Shown here piece by piece: positions 35,329 through 46,700 of a DNA stretch of 64,000 nt. The DNA is taken from NCBI GenBank assembly GCA_964023205.1, contig OZ026833.1, positions 43,555,137 through 43,619,136 on the forward strand. The letters are read 5' to 3'. The position numbers and the translations under genes are program-made. The stretch's first letter is position 1. Every line of letters begins with the position of its first letter. This stretch comes from Lutraria lutraria. Lineage: Eukaryota; Mollusca; Bivalvia; Venerida; Mactridae. The notes beneath the pieces are model-generated. The model did no database searches. It worked only from the letters and a program-made list of their open reading frames with translations, and was not told the DNA's origin.

Positions 35329-38117
35329 TAGTCGTAAGCTAACGTAACTTAAGAATGTAGTTATACGAGTTTGTAGTATCACATACAAGTATTCATCTGG
35401 ACTATATTCGTGACGTATTGTTCTCATCAATTTAGACATTTTATGTGAGAAGATTGTATTGTACATAAAATGTTTCGAACGAAAGAAGAATTGCCTACCG
35501 ATGTGATGTACTCGTATTTAGAAACTATTGACAAATGATGATAGTTGTGACCTCTTATAGAAAAACTATCAATGGTGAAAATGCTTTCAAGTGTGTAATA
35601 TAACCAGTATGAAAAAAAACAATCTGCCGTGTTTGTGTACAGTTTGATGTCTTTGTTGTCTCGTTTGTTTTGTTACATGATATATGATATTTATTCAGTA
35701 AGTAAAATGTATTCTAATTTGTATGATACCCCAATAGAACAGTGCGGCTATTGTCATCCTTATTATGAAGTATATTATTTTGAATTATTTCTCAAGAAGA
35801 ATCATATCACCAGGTGTGTATTTTGTCACCATAATTGTAAATGTATTCAAATGATCTATTTCATATTAGTACAGAAAATGTATTTGAATTGAAATTATGT
35901 CGTGGCATCATACAGAAAAGTATATGTGCTAATATTTTTTATGTTATGAAATATATATTTTTTAATTTGCAATATTCAGTCAATCCAGTGATCAAAGGCC
36001 ACCCGTGGGAAATACAAAATACGACCTTTATTGACACGTGACCTTTATTCGGAGGTGGCCGCTATAACAGGATTTACTGTCTTCAATACAGTGTAATATT
36101 TGTATATTTCATACACACGTGTATATAATTCACAAAAAGATCTACAATGAATTAATTTGCATTTTTACAAGACTGGTACATCATATATATACAATTCTGG
36201 ATCGTATGTTCATATATAAAAACTATGCATGATTTTTATAGTCGGATTTTTATTGTATCATTAGCCGAACAGGCAGCCTTAAAATGATGTGCAAAGAATA
36301 TTTTGGTTTAAAGAAAATTATTTTAAACCTATTTTATAAAGAACAACTTTGGTAAATAAATGGGAAAGGATTGAATTACCCCAAATCTGTTTGGAAAGTA
36401 TGCGCATCGTGTCAACGCATGAGATACTGCTGGCATGTTATAAAAAAAATGTCGTCCGTTCAGGTATGTTTTATAAACTGATTTAACGTATATTTTCTTT
36501 TACTTTTGATATAGTAATACACGTGCAAAATACTGACATGTAAAAAGTATGTATATATTTATACTCATATCTTGCAATAAACAGCTTACACATATTATTA
36601 TATATTTACCTTTTTGTATTTGAATTGCGTTTTGTTTTATTTCGGACAATTTTCGGTCACGAAAAGTTTTTGTCAGATAAAAATGCAAATCTATATTGTA
36701 TTTTGGATCCTCATTGAATTTTGTGCTTGAAACAAGCATACATAAAAAATGTATTACGTGAATTCTTATTTAATTTTATATATGAAATTGTAAGTTGATA
36801 AGAAAATGTAACACAACTTAAATCAAATGTAAATAAATGAAAAAAATAATTACGATTATAATACGGCTATAATTATAAATAAAATAAATATATCAATACA
36901 AATTTTATTTTAAAGCATATTTGAACCAAACAAAAACTGAGAGAGATAAAATTACATCAAACATGTAGATAAATTGCCTCTTGCGAGTTGGGGAGATGCA
37001 ATAATAAAAGCATTTTATCATAATAAAGAATAACGATAAAATGCGTTCATACATTTACAATATTTTGTTCCTAAGTGACTAATGCTGCAGATGTTATACC
37101 CACTCACAACAATACGTTAAAAGCATTATTGTAGTTAATAAACATTTGAGTGTTTATTTTACATTTTATGATATTAATTAAATGAAATGAGCTTGCAGAT
37201 TTCGAAAACTGAATTAAAAAATTTCGAGTTCAATCCCTTTAAAGTGAAAACGTGGTTACAACATAATACTGAAATGCGTTTTTTAGATGGACGCGATATC
37301 TTTTTTATCTAAAAAAAAAATCTAAATCGGTACAATGAACCTGCTGCAAATAATAAATAGCATTAAATCGAGATAACTGAAATAATAAAGCAAGAACATT
37401 CACTGCAAAGACAGCACTTTTAAACACCAAAATCCTTTCAACAGGAAACAAGTTATATATTTGTCTTCTCAAATTAATAGTGAAATAAAATAAAAACATT
37501 CAAAACAATAAAACACAATTTCCTAACAATCTAAGTGAGACAATTATCATCTACGAGAGATGCCCTTTTGGTATGCAGATTTTTCTAAGAATTTTAACTC
37601 GGGTAACCTTCAATATTTTGAAACATGATTTCTGTGAGGTATAATTAAAATCTTCATTGAGCTGTGGTGCAAATGTGATTGAAATAACAAAGAATGTGTA
37701 GAAAGTTAGATAGTGTTAAGCGAAATATCATCTAACATTGCATAAAATACAAAGTAGAATATTATATAATACGAATAGTAGTGTGCCAATACAAATTATT
37801 TTTCTCTTATCATAATTGACTTTGGATTGATGAGAAAATTCTACATACTGAACGGACAACCCTCGTGTGTCAAATACATGAGTCTATTAAAGAAGCCTTT
37901 GGAAATTGGGATCAATCACATATATGTTTCCTAATTATAACAGAATCACTTAAATAAGCATTTACGTGTTCTTATGGTTTTGTTTATTATAATGTCATCC
38001 CGACGATATTTCTACATACGGATTTAAGACGAAATATTTTATCTGGAACTTATTGCGTATCGTTTACACATACGAATTTTCATGATATCCTTTATTTTTG
38101 TTTTCAACTTAACGCAT
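35329..38117. other. 3' flank of receptor gene 2, duplicated non-coding DNA
   Basis: Counterpart of 17,367-20,640. It holds the MITE copy at 35,977-36,079 and AATAAA at 36,354. The frames at 35,629-35,892 and 36,500-36,739 are not preserved in unit 1 and are not called. Confidence 0.5.
35977..36079. mobile_element. Short pogo-like MITE (unit 2)
   Basis: Homologous insertion to 18,010-18,095, with CAGTCAATCCAGTGATC at the left and GGATTTACTG at the right. It retains an internal TGACACGTGACC segment missing in unit 1. Confidence 0.5.
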
Positions 38118-39040
38118 CTGGCTTGGTTGAAATCGCTAAAATAACGTTATTTACAAAGATTAAATATCACACTTTAATACCAAGCAACACAAAATTATAA
38201 CGGAACGCTCAAAATTTGTGTTTTTATTGCGATATATATACTGCACCCCTTTATCGACTTTTCTTTATCAGCGTTAAACATCTCTAACGTAATGTGCATT
38301 GTATTGGTACGATATGATACTATTAATTAATTAATGACACAAACTGTTATAAAATCTCTTTCTACACTACAAACCTGGGCGTGGTTTCAATTATTGAACC
38401 GTAATCATAAGCGATTTTGATTGGCTATCAAAATTGAAGGGGATGCGTCAAATTCGTTGATTTCACGAGAGGATAATGATCCGACCCATTAATTGTTAAT
38501 TGTTCAGCTTAAAAAAAACACAGTAGGTGTCATTTTCGAATTAACATTGATGTCTTATTTGTTGACGGATTTCAGAGCGGTTTTCGGTATTTTGTAGCGG
38601 AAATGTTAATCCAGGGAACCGTGCCTCAGAAAATGATACAGTACTTGTTTTCATTTTTTATCTATGGAGTATTACGTAATAAACAGCGGCGTTCTGAGTA
38701 CGGAATTTCTTTAAAGTCAAATATCTAACGAACGGCGGACGTTATAAAAAAAACTGAGGCCACGGTTCCCTGCTTTATACATTTATAGTTATTTTAAGGC
38801 TATTTGTTGTAATATATTCCTATATACAGAGTAGTTATCGTTGTTCAAAAATTTGTAAATTACGTGCCATACTGGTTTAAAGAAGACCAATCAAATGTAA
38901 TATGTGTTAAATTACTTGCAATGCACTTTATACAGTGGGTTTATTTTAGTATATAATTATGGTTTAGTTTTTAAATCTTTAAATTGGTGTGACTTGATTT
39001 GGCCTTACATCCAAGACAGATCCCATTAAGCATATTTCAA
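38118..39040. other. Unit-2-specific ~0.9-kb insertion, non-coding
   Basis: Absent from unit 1 at about 20,665. No open frame of note. It contains the inverted-repeat element at 38,612-38,772. No clear terminal repeats of the whole insert were seen. Confidence 0.5.
38612..38772. mobile_element. Possible hAT-like MITE with 18/19-bp inverted ends
   Basis: The left end CAGGGAACCGTGCCTCAG (38,612-38,629) is matched by the reverse complement of the right end CTGAGGCCACGGTTCCCTG (38,754-38,772) apart from one extra G. The CAGGG start is common for hAT ends. The flanking 8-mers agree poorly, so a target duplication is not demonstrated. Confidence 0.45.
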
Positions 39041-39410
39041 TATATATACAGTATAACATGGTTAATTAATTGATAGGGACCACGTAAATACTTCACCATG
39101 TCCTGTTTCACTGTATCCATAGTAATGAAATTAACATGAATGTATTTGGGGGTAAATACTTCATTGAATCGGTTTCTTCACTACATCCGAGAAATACTGT
39201 TTTCAGCCATACATTTCCTATTAGCTATATTTCTTTTGGTTGCGTAATGAGTGTATTAATGAGTGCTGTTCTCTCTTTAATGATCGGAAATGACATGAAT
39301 AAAGGGACGATACTCTTACAAAATTGGCGAAACCTGAGAACCAAGGGAAGTTACTCTTGCAGTATGTACGTCATAACAGTATGCTAAGAGAAGTACAAAC
39401 AAGTTTATTT

Positions 39411-39585
39411 ACGGTACAACCTAACGCACCGAGTATTTCTTTATTACGACCTATCAATATAACGCTGAATTACCTGTGATTTTTTAATCAGTCTTCTTTA
39501 TTCTATACATTAACTTGATAATGTTACCGTCGTTAAGACCGTTTATCTTTGGCCCCAAAGTAAGTCATTATATCGAGGCCTTACT
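39411..39585. mobile_element. Pogo/Tigger-like MITE (C1q-module copy 2)
   Basis: Third copy of the shared insertion (GGTACAACCTAACGCACCGA ... TTATATCGAGGCC). It is more eroded at its left end than the copy at 21,107. Confidence 0.5.
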
Positions 39586-39769
39586 TTATCATCATCCTTG
39601 CTAAACTGGTTCCCGTTACAATCATATCACAGAGTCAATGGGTACCAGCATTTGAGATTGCTTAATGGTTTTGTCTTTGGAATTTTTTCAACAACATGTA
39701 ATACCTAATCCGTACTTTAACTACAACACATCACATAGAGTCGACTGATAATCTAACCACCTTTTAAAG

Positions 39770-40124
39770 GGGCATACCCTACAATTGAACAACATTCTGT
39801 GAAAGTGTAAAAATGTGTTAGATGTATATGTAAAACAATATATAATGGATAATTGCAAGAAGAACTTGGGTCATAAAATGACTAGTTTAGGTACTAGCCG
39901 CAAAAATCATAGCTATGAATAATAAATCATTTCCACCCAAAAATTATACAACAAATTCCAAAGAGTTTCCGATCTTTTAAGGAAACTGATGTTTTTTTGT
40001 GATTTTATTTTTAATCGGATGAATTTTTGGCTGAAACTTTATTCGTCGGCTTTTTTCTTTTCAAGCTTCTAATTTATCATCATTTTGCCTTGATTCTAGG
40101 TGCACCAAGTTGTAGGGTATGCCC
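39770..40124. mobile_element. hAT-like MITE with perfect inverted ends, unit 2 only
   Basis: A 355-bp insertion with perfect 15-bp terminal inverted repeats (GGGCATACCCTACAA / TTGTAGGGTATGCCC). The flanking octamers TTTTAAAG and CTTTAAAG match at 7 of 8 positions, and the empty site in unit 1 (about 21,460) has a single TTTTAAAG. An 8-bp target duplication is the hAT signature. No coding capacity. Confidence 0.75.
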
Positions 40125-40341
40125 CTTTAAAGTACAGTGTCATAAAGCACTCGGGTCAGTTGTACATTATTTTATGCTTTATGCGCAAGATTAAAATCGC
40201 ATTAGATTTGAATGGCCTTTTCTCCCTCTCACACTTGTATAAATACATTTCTGATATAAAATTCAACATGTTCAACATTCCTATCTCCACGGAGCATATT
40301 TAACAGATAGATCTAAAACAAACTACTCGATGAGATATGAT

Positions 40342-40781
40342 TTATTTGCCAACAAGAACACTCGACGGAGGATAAAGGTATAATAAAAATCCAGAAAATG
40401 AGGAATAATGTTGCCCTACAAATCCGTCATCCTGATAGTCGTTTCTTACAGTGACTGTCTGTCCGGCCTTCAAGTCGATAACAAGCATCTGGGAGGACTG
40501 GTCCCCGGAGGTTACCCAAAACTTGGAGTACACATTGCCGTCAACAACGAAGAAAGCATGCATGTGGTTATAGACTTGAATGTCAATGCCCATGACAGTT
40601 GCATGAATCACATAGGTACCGTCTACTGAAGGCACGAACGCACCCGTGTCGTTATTGTAAGCGTTCCCGACGTTGGTGATAACTTGTTGGAATTGAAGAG
40701 CCTGATTGTTTCCAAGGTGGTGAATGTCATGTTCCGAGTGTGTAGCATAGAAAGCTATTTCAGTTTCAGGAAATTCTCGAT
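40342..40781 (-). pseudogene. C1q-domain exon, copy 2 (exon intact, gene probably dead)
   Basis: After the acceptor-like CTACATGCAG (40,782-40,791) the minus strand is open to a TAA at 40,342-40,344. It encodes a complete C1q domain of about 140 residues: ETEIAFYATHSEHDIHHLGN, LQFQQVITNVGNAYNNDTGA, GTYVIHATVMGID, HMHAFFVVDGN, and the closing SSFSGFLLYLYP. C1q domains form trimers and bind carbohydrates, lipids or microbes in bivalve immunity. The splice phase requires one base from the previous exon. The first exon at 41,081-41,575 carries a nonsense codon, so I call the gene a pseudogene. A polymorphic or mis-sequenced stop would make it functional. Confidence 0.75.
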
Positions 40782-41080
40782 CTGCATGTAGACAAAATAG
40801 TTAGTTAATTAATTGTATTGTATCGTACTGCGGTGTGATGCTTTGAAATACAATAAGGAACGGGAGCATTTCATTTCGTAATTCGATTGCTGACGAGCAA
40901 GAGAATCGACATGAAATTAAGGCTGCTCTTATCGAAAAGTAAAAAAGATGCAACTGAGCATATGTTACTTTATCGCAAGGGCTAGCATGGTATTAGATGT
41001 GCATTAAAACTTACTCGTATTCATAACACATTTTTTATGTATTATAATCAATCATTGTTTCGTTATACTAAGTATTACAT

Positions 41081-41575
41081 TTATGTATAAGGACATTTAA
41101 AGAGATGATTCCTAATGTTCATATTGTGGTTGTTACATTTGAAAGACCTACATTTTCTGATGCTGCCTCCACGTCGCTTAATACGCCATGATTCTGACGG
41201 TTGTCGGTCTGCGATATCATCTTCCTCCAATTGTTGCTGTTTGTCTTCACCTTTGGTTTCCGCTAAGGCCGCTTTGAGCTCATCCATCTCTTTCAGCATC
41301 GTCTCTTCTTTCAGTATGGACTTTGCTTCCATTTCATTTATCTTCAGTTTTAAATAAGAAATCTCTCGTTCATTTTCAGTCTGTTTCTTATTAAACTCCA
41401 ATTTCATTTCTGCTATTTTGGCTTTATTCGCCGCATCACTTTCTTCAAGCGACTATATTCTCTCAAGTAAAACGTCAAGACGTTCACTTACATATTTACC
41501 TGCAGTTACAGAATAAACGTCTTGTAATAAAAAGACTAACATAGAAACGAAAACGACACATCTTGTCCCCGCCAT
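41081..41575 (-). pseudogene. C1q gene first exon (signal peptide and coiled coil), copy 2, nonsense codon
   Basis: The ATG at 41,575 begins a signal peptide (MAGTRCVVFVSMLVFLLQDV), then a coiled coil (LDVLLERI, SLEESDAANKAKIAEM, NEREISYLKLKINEM, MLKEMDELKAAL). Codon 41 is TAG (41,455-41,453), where copy 1 has GAG. The frame is otherwise open to about 41,081, though the true exon end is unknown; the AG/GTCTTT near 41,145 is a poor donor and in the wrong phase for the C1q exon. A middle exon may be missing from my reading. Confidence 0.7.
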
Positions 41576-41986
41576 GTTTGAAACAAACGAGATGACCTTA
41601 TTATCAAATTATCTATTATAAATAAACACTGATAGATAACACATTAGGGAATAAATTGCTCTAAAATGTGGCTGATGTTCAAAAGACTACCTTCATAACA
41701 AGTGGGCGTTGGTTGAGATTTTACGGTAATAACGGTTGAACTGTTGTACTATATAAGGATAGTGTTTGTTTGAACTTGTTGCAACCGTGTTCATAAGCCC
41801 TGTAGTTTTCATTGTGTATTATGAATGCAAACGTGCAAAGGAACTGGGTCACGTCTTATCACAAACATCTTAATATAGACCGATGCTCTAATAATACTAT
41901 CTAACATATACATGACAATTACTTTATGTCTGCCAAAAGTAGGAGCATCAGATGAACTAAATAATGTTTATCTCACAATTTGACTA

Positions 41987-42165
41987 CAGTACAACCTCTC
42001 CAGTGCGACCCTCTCAAGAGCAACAACCTCCCTTAAACAAAAACAAGATTTTTCCCTCTGCACGATCACTACCGGTATTAATTTAACCGCTCTAGAGCAA
42101 CAACCTCTCAACTACAATATTATTTTGCTACTCTCATAGGGTGTTGCTGTAGAGAGGTTGCAGTG
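41987..42165. mobile_element. Pogo/Tigger-like MITE
   Basis: A 179-bp element between TA dinucleotides. The left end CAGTACAACCTCTCCAGTGC resembles the reverse complement of the right end, CACTGCAACCTCTCTACAGC. Internal CTCTAGAGCAACAACCTCTC echoes the terminus. Confidence 0.65.
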
Positions 42166-43204
42166 TATATAATAATATGCAATCGTAGTGATATCTTGGC
42201 ATAAACCTCGATAAGATAATACTTTAGTGTAAAGACCACCTTAATCATTTTCTTCGATTCAATTTTCAAATATGACTAAACTTTATCACGAATTAGACCA
42301 CCTCGATGTTACATTTACACCATGATATTTTGTTCAAAAGGTGTTTTTATATCTAGACATCGCTATACATAGGACTTATCACAAAATTATTTTACATCAC
42401 ACAAGATCACGTGATATTTGTGACTTTGTTATTGATACAAGTTTGATGACTTTGTTCTACTACATGTACATGTGTTACAGGACTATTATTCTTTGTTTCC
42501 CTGGCCTGCCTGTAATGTACGTGTATGAGTTGGTATCACCAGACAGCCTTGGATCTAGATCTGATAGTCGTGCGGTTCTCACCGCAAGTGTTATTGTAGG
42601 AACAATCAACAAGTCTGCAAAATATATTACAACAATATATTTACTAATAATTACAAACAACGATGAACAATCGATGTTCAAGCCATCTATCATTACACAA
42701 GTTATCATTGGTGTATAGAAAAAGAACATCACCATGTAAAATGGCGACAACGACAATGACGGATTAACGGACGGTTTAAAACATGGTATAAACATACTAA
42801 TATAAATATTAACTTTACATTTAGACAACCCAAAATGCAGAAGAAAGTATAAGAAATATATTGATATGGTAATTACCTGCAAAATATATTACAACAATAT
42901 ATTTACTAATAATTACAAACAACGATGAACAATCGATGTTCAAGCCATCTATCATTACACAAGTTATGATTGGTGTCTCGACATCGATTGGTCACTCACC
43001 AAGGTTAATTACCATAACAATAGAAAGAGAGTAACGTGCGCAAGGTGTTAGTATTTAGAGTATACTACGTGACAAGTTCTTACAGTCACTACTGTACTAA
43101 GATGTACCCTATAACTACCACTACCTACAACGGGAGATCGGGGCGGTCGGTCAAGGGTTGGTGCAGGACGCGAACCCGATACATGGTTAAAACCAAACTG
43201 TGAC
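42166..43204. other. Non-coding DNA with a 100-bp direct duplication
   Basis: Two 100-bp copies, 42,615-42,714 and 42,877-42,976, start CTGCAAAATATATTACAACA and differ at one base. Overlapping open frames on both strands (42,341-42,718 plus; 42,475-42,882 minus) lack recognisable domains. If 43,205 is the start of the 3' LTR, some of this stretch would be LTR, but no matching copy was found upstream of gag. Confidence 0.5.
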
Positions 43205-43207
43205 ATA

Positions 43208-43219
43208 TTTCCTCCCTCC
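43208..43219 (-). promoter_or_regulatory. Polypurine tract
   Basis: On minus, GGAGGGAGGAAA is preceded by GTCGAGGACGACATTTTCC and followed by TATGTCACAG. This layout, a GACGA..TTTT phrase, purine run, then TGT, is typical just before a Gypsy 3' LTR. It would prime plus-strand DNA synthesis. Confidence 0.6.
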
Positions 43220-43326
43220 GGAAAATGTCGTCCTCGACATTACAATACATGGATGATCGGAAAAATCACACAAGGTAGTAAAAACAACAAAACGGTATCA
43301 TCTTATCAGACAGCAGCAATATATTT

Positions 43327-43557
43327 TTAAACATATAAACATACAATTAATTCGACAGTTAATTTCAAAATAAGAGACACACAAAGATGTATCAGATTTC
43401 CTGAAGTATCTTTATCTTCAAAATCTTGATCATAGGCCCACTTTGGCGCCATCTGTTCGGAATCCTCAATCGAAAAGTCTAGATACCTAGAACAGAAACA
43501 ACGATTATTAAGTAAGTGTTGTACATGTAATACAAGATTGAAGAAATATAAAAACAC
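43327..43557 (-). CDS. Small open frame downstream of pol, possible spliced third frame
   Basis: It lies between pol and the polypurine tract, hence inside the element. An acceptor-like TTTCTGTTCTAG at about 43,491-43,502 precedes YLDFSIEDSEQMAPKWAYDQ and an acidic stretch, then a hydrophobic C-terminus (LCVSLILKLTVELIVCLYV). It could be the second exon of a spliced accessory protein or chance. No similarity to envelope or other known proteins was recognised. Confidence 0.25.
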   Translation of the reverse strand: MFLYFFNLVLHVQHLLNNRCFCSRYLDFSIEDSEQMAPKWAYDQDFEDKDTSGNLIHLCVSLILKLTVELIVCLYV

Positions 43558-43725
43558 ACAATTTATACAAATTCACATAGTTAAAGCTTATCAGGTCACT
43601 GATCATAAGCATTATGTGATAAAACGTACATACATGTAGTATATACACTGTGTGTATGGAAACACAATACCACTGATTTGGTAACATACTTTAGAAATAC
43701 TTAAATTCCGCATTCGTTTGGAACG

Positions 43726-46700
43726 TTACATGACGAACTCGCCCCCTCTCATCCAGGATGGCTGCCTACGTTGCCGCCGTGGCAATAACCCAGGTTGTTC
43801 TGGCTGACGTCGATGAGGTGGCAAATAAACTGCACCTCGATCAGTCTCGGATGAGTCAGACGAGTACGTAGATGTACTTGATGAACCACAAGCTGACACT
43901 TCTGATATTATCGTATCCGAATCATCAACAGGTACTGCACAAGGGTCAGGGGAACTTGGCGGTACAGGAAGGGACATGAATGGCAAGAGTAGATTCCTGT
44001 GCAGTGTCTTCGGCTTGCCTTCGCCATCAATCCTACGGACGACAAAGACGGGTAAATCTGCGTTGGGCTGTCGTTCAACCTCATACACATTTTCCTGCCA
44101 AACATCTGCAAGTTTGTGTTTCCCCTTAAGTCCAACGTTCCGCACTAAGACACGATCCCCGATCACCAGTTTTGTCTCTCTGACTTTGCGATCATAGTAA
44201 TGCTTCGCTCGGTGTCCGCTTCGAAAAGCATTTTCATTGGCCCTTTTGTATGCGGAGTTTAGGTGATCCTCCAACTGCCGCATATAGTCAGAAGGTGAGA
44301 CACCGCCTACGGTCTGATCAACCAATCCCAAAAAAGCATCTATTGCCAATTTAGGGTTGCGACCAAACATTAAGTGATACGGCGAATAGCCAGTACTCTC
44401 ATGTCGAGTTACATTATAGGCATGGACTAAGGCGGGAACTGCAGCCTTCCAGTTGTTCTTCCTGTCATTCTCTAGAGTCCCGAGCATTTGTAACAGGGTT
44501 TGGTTAAAACGCTCGGTTTGTCCATTCCCTTGTGGATGGTACGGAGTCGTCCTCGTGCGTTTTATTCCGGCCATTTTACATAGCCTCTGAATAACCCGAG
44601 AAAGGAAATTCTGGCCCTGGTCGCTGTGTAGTTTATCGGGGAATCCATAGTGGACGAAGTAGTTGTCAAAGAGCACTCTAGCTGTCGTGCGAGCTGTCTG
44701 GTTCTTGGTCGGTATGGCCTGAGCATAGCGAGTGAAATGATCGGTAATGACAAGTACATTCTCAAACCCACCTTTGGATGCCTCCAACGACAGAAAATCA
44801 ATACACACGAGCTCCATTGGTGCGGAAGACTCGATGTTGACCAATCCTGTCGCGAAGCGTGGTGATGTCTTCCGACGAATGCACCTGTCACAACGACCAA
44901 TCCAAGTCGCTATATCAGCGTCCATACCGGGCCAGTAGAAGCGCTCTTTGAATAGACTGATGGTCCGATCCCTGCCTTGGTGACCCATGTCGTTGTGGAG
45001 AGCTTTAAATACCGTGTCTCTGGCTATACGCGGAATCACAATTTGTTTGACGCGTGACTCGTTGATGGTAGACCAATGGATGAGAACATCGTCAATAATT
45101 TCAAATTGTTTCCATGCACGCAGATACCTTTTCACATCAGTTGGTAACGCATCTAGCTCCTGCTTCGATTTCGGGCGGACTCCGGCACGTACAAAGTCTC
45201 GAATTCGACTGATAACTGCGTCTGTGGTCTGACCGGAAGTCCAATCTTCTGACTTAAGTGCGTTGGCTTTAAGTAGACTGTCCGAGATTTCAGCTTCCAC
45301 GGTTCCATTGTCAAAAGTAGCAGAACAACTTTCGAATGGCGCGTGTACTGTCTGTTTACACAGCAAAGCCTTCACGACCTCTTCGTCCACATGCTCCATC
45401 TCAGTATCTTCCACTCTACTATATCGACGGGAAAGAGCGTCAGCATCAATATTACTTTTACCACTACGGTAGCCGATGGTAAAGTCGTAGTTCGCCAGTG
45501 CCGCTTCCCATCGATGGCCACAAGCATCCAGTTTAGCAGATGTTTTAACGTATGTCAATGGATTGTTGTCAGTGAGCACCTCGAACTTCGCTCCATACAA
45601 GTAATCATGGAACTTCTCCGTTATAGCCCATTTCAGTGCGAGAAATTCCAGTTTACTTGAATGGTAGTTCCGTTCAGAGGGCTTAAGACTTCTGCTGGCG
45701 TACGCTATCACACGATCCAACCCATCCTGATTCTGATAAAGGACTGCACCCAGTCCGCTGAGTGACGCGTCCGTATGTAGCTTGAATGGCTTTGTATAAT
45801 CAGAATATGCCAAAACTGGTGCCGAAGTGAGCTTCTCGATGACTGCTGAAAAGGCTTCTTGCTGTCTATCACCCCATACAAATGGAACTTTGCTTGCTTT
45901 CTTGTCCTTGGTCAGACCAACCAGCAGGTCGTTCAGAGGTCGTACAAGACCGGCAAATTTTGGCACAAACTTCCGGTAATATCCGGAAAATCCCAAAAAT
46001 CTCCTTACCTCTTCAACATTCTTCGGAACGGGCCAGTTCCTGACAGCGTCAATTTTTGCTGGGTCAGTCTTAATGCCATCTCTTGATACAACGTGTCCCA
46101 AATAGGTGGTCTCTCCTTTTAAGAACTCACACTTTGATGCCTTCAATTTCAAATTGTGAGTCTTGAGGCGTTCAAACACTGCCTCGAGTCGATTGAGGTG
46201 TTGTTCGAAGGTTTCTGAGAAAATAATGACGTCGTCGAGGTAAATTAGACATTCTTTGAGATTCAATTCGCCCATGCAACGCTCCATTAGCCGCTGAAAG
46301 GTAGCCGGAGCGTTACATAGACCAAATGGCATTCTATTGCACTCAAAGAATCCTAAACTACCGACTTGGAATGCTGTTTTCTCCTTATCGTTTTCATTCA
46401 TTTCCACCTGCCAATATCCTGTCTTTAAGTCAAGTTTGCTGAAGTATTTGGCTCCCGATAGAAGGTGAAGGGTGTCGTCGATCTTAGGAATTGCATAAGC
46501 ATCCTTATGTGTCCGACTATTCAGCTTCCGGTAGTCTATACAAAAACGTATAGTTCCGTCCTTTTTCCTGACGATAACGACATTCGAGGAAAATGGACTA
46601 CGTGATGGACGTATCGCACCCATTGAGAGCATTTCATGTAAATGTTCTCTCACCTCGTCAATCAATGCTGGGGGCACCCTTCTGTAAGGGTCCTTAAATG

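Larger units (their letters stand above)
27390..41880. repeat. Tandem duplication unit 2
   Basis: The second copy of the unit starting at 4,546. Unit-2-only insertions are the solo LTR at 27,617-28,613, about 0.45 kb at 33,150-33,605, about 0.9 kb at 38,118-39,040, the hAT-like MITE at 39,770-40,124 and about 0.12 kb at 41,700-41,820. Unit 2 has lost the acceptor half of the C-type-lectin relic. Confidence 0.9.
39050..41880. repeat. C1q module, copy 2
   Basis: The most complete of the three modules: MITE, C1q-domain exon and signal-peptide exon are all present. Aligns with 20,690-22,440 and 3,185-4,545. Confidence 0.75.

Noticed and set aside
42341..42882. Overlapping open frames on both strands next to the retrotransposon
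   Set aside because: Hydrophobic, AT-driven composition, no recognised domain, and no means of deciding the strand.
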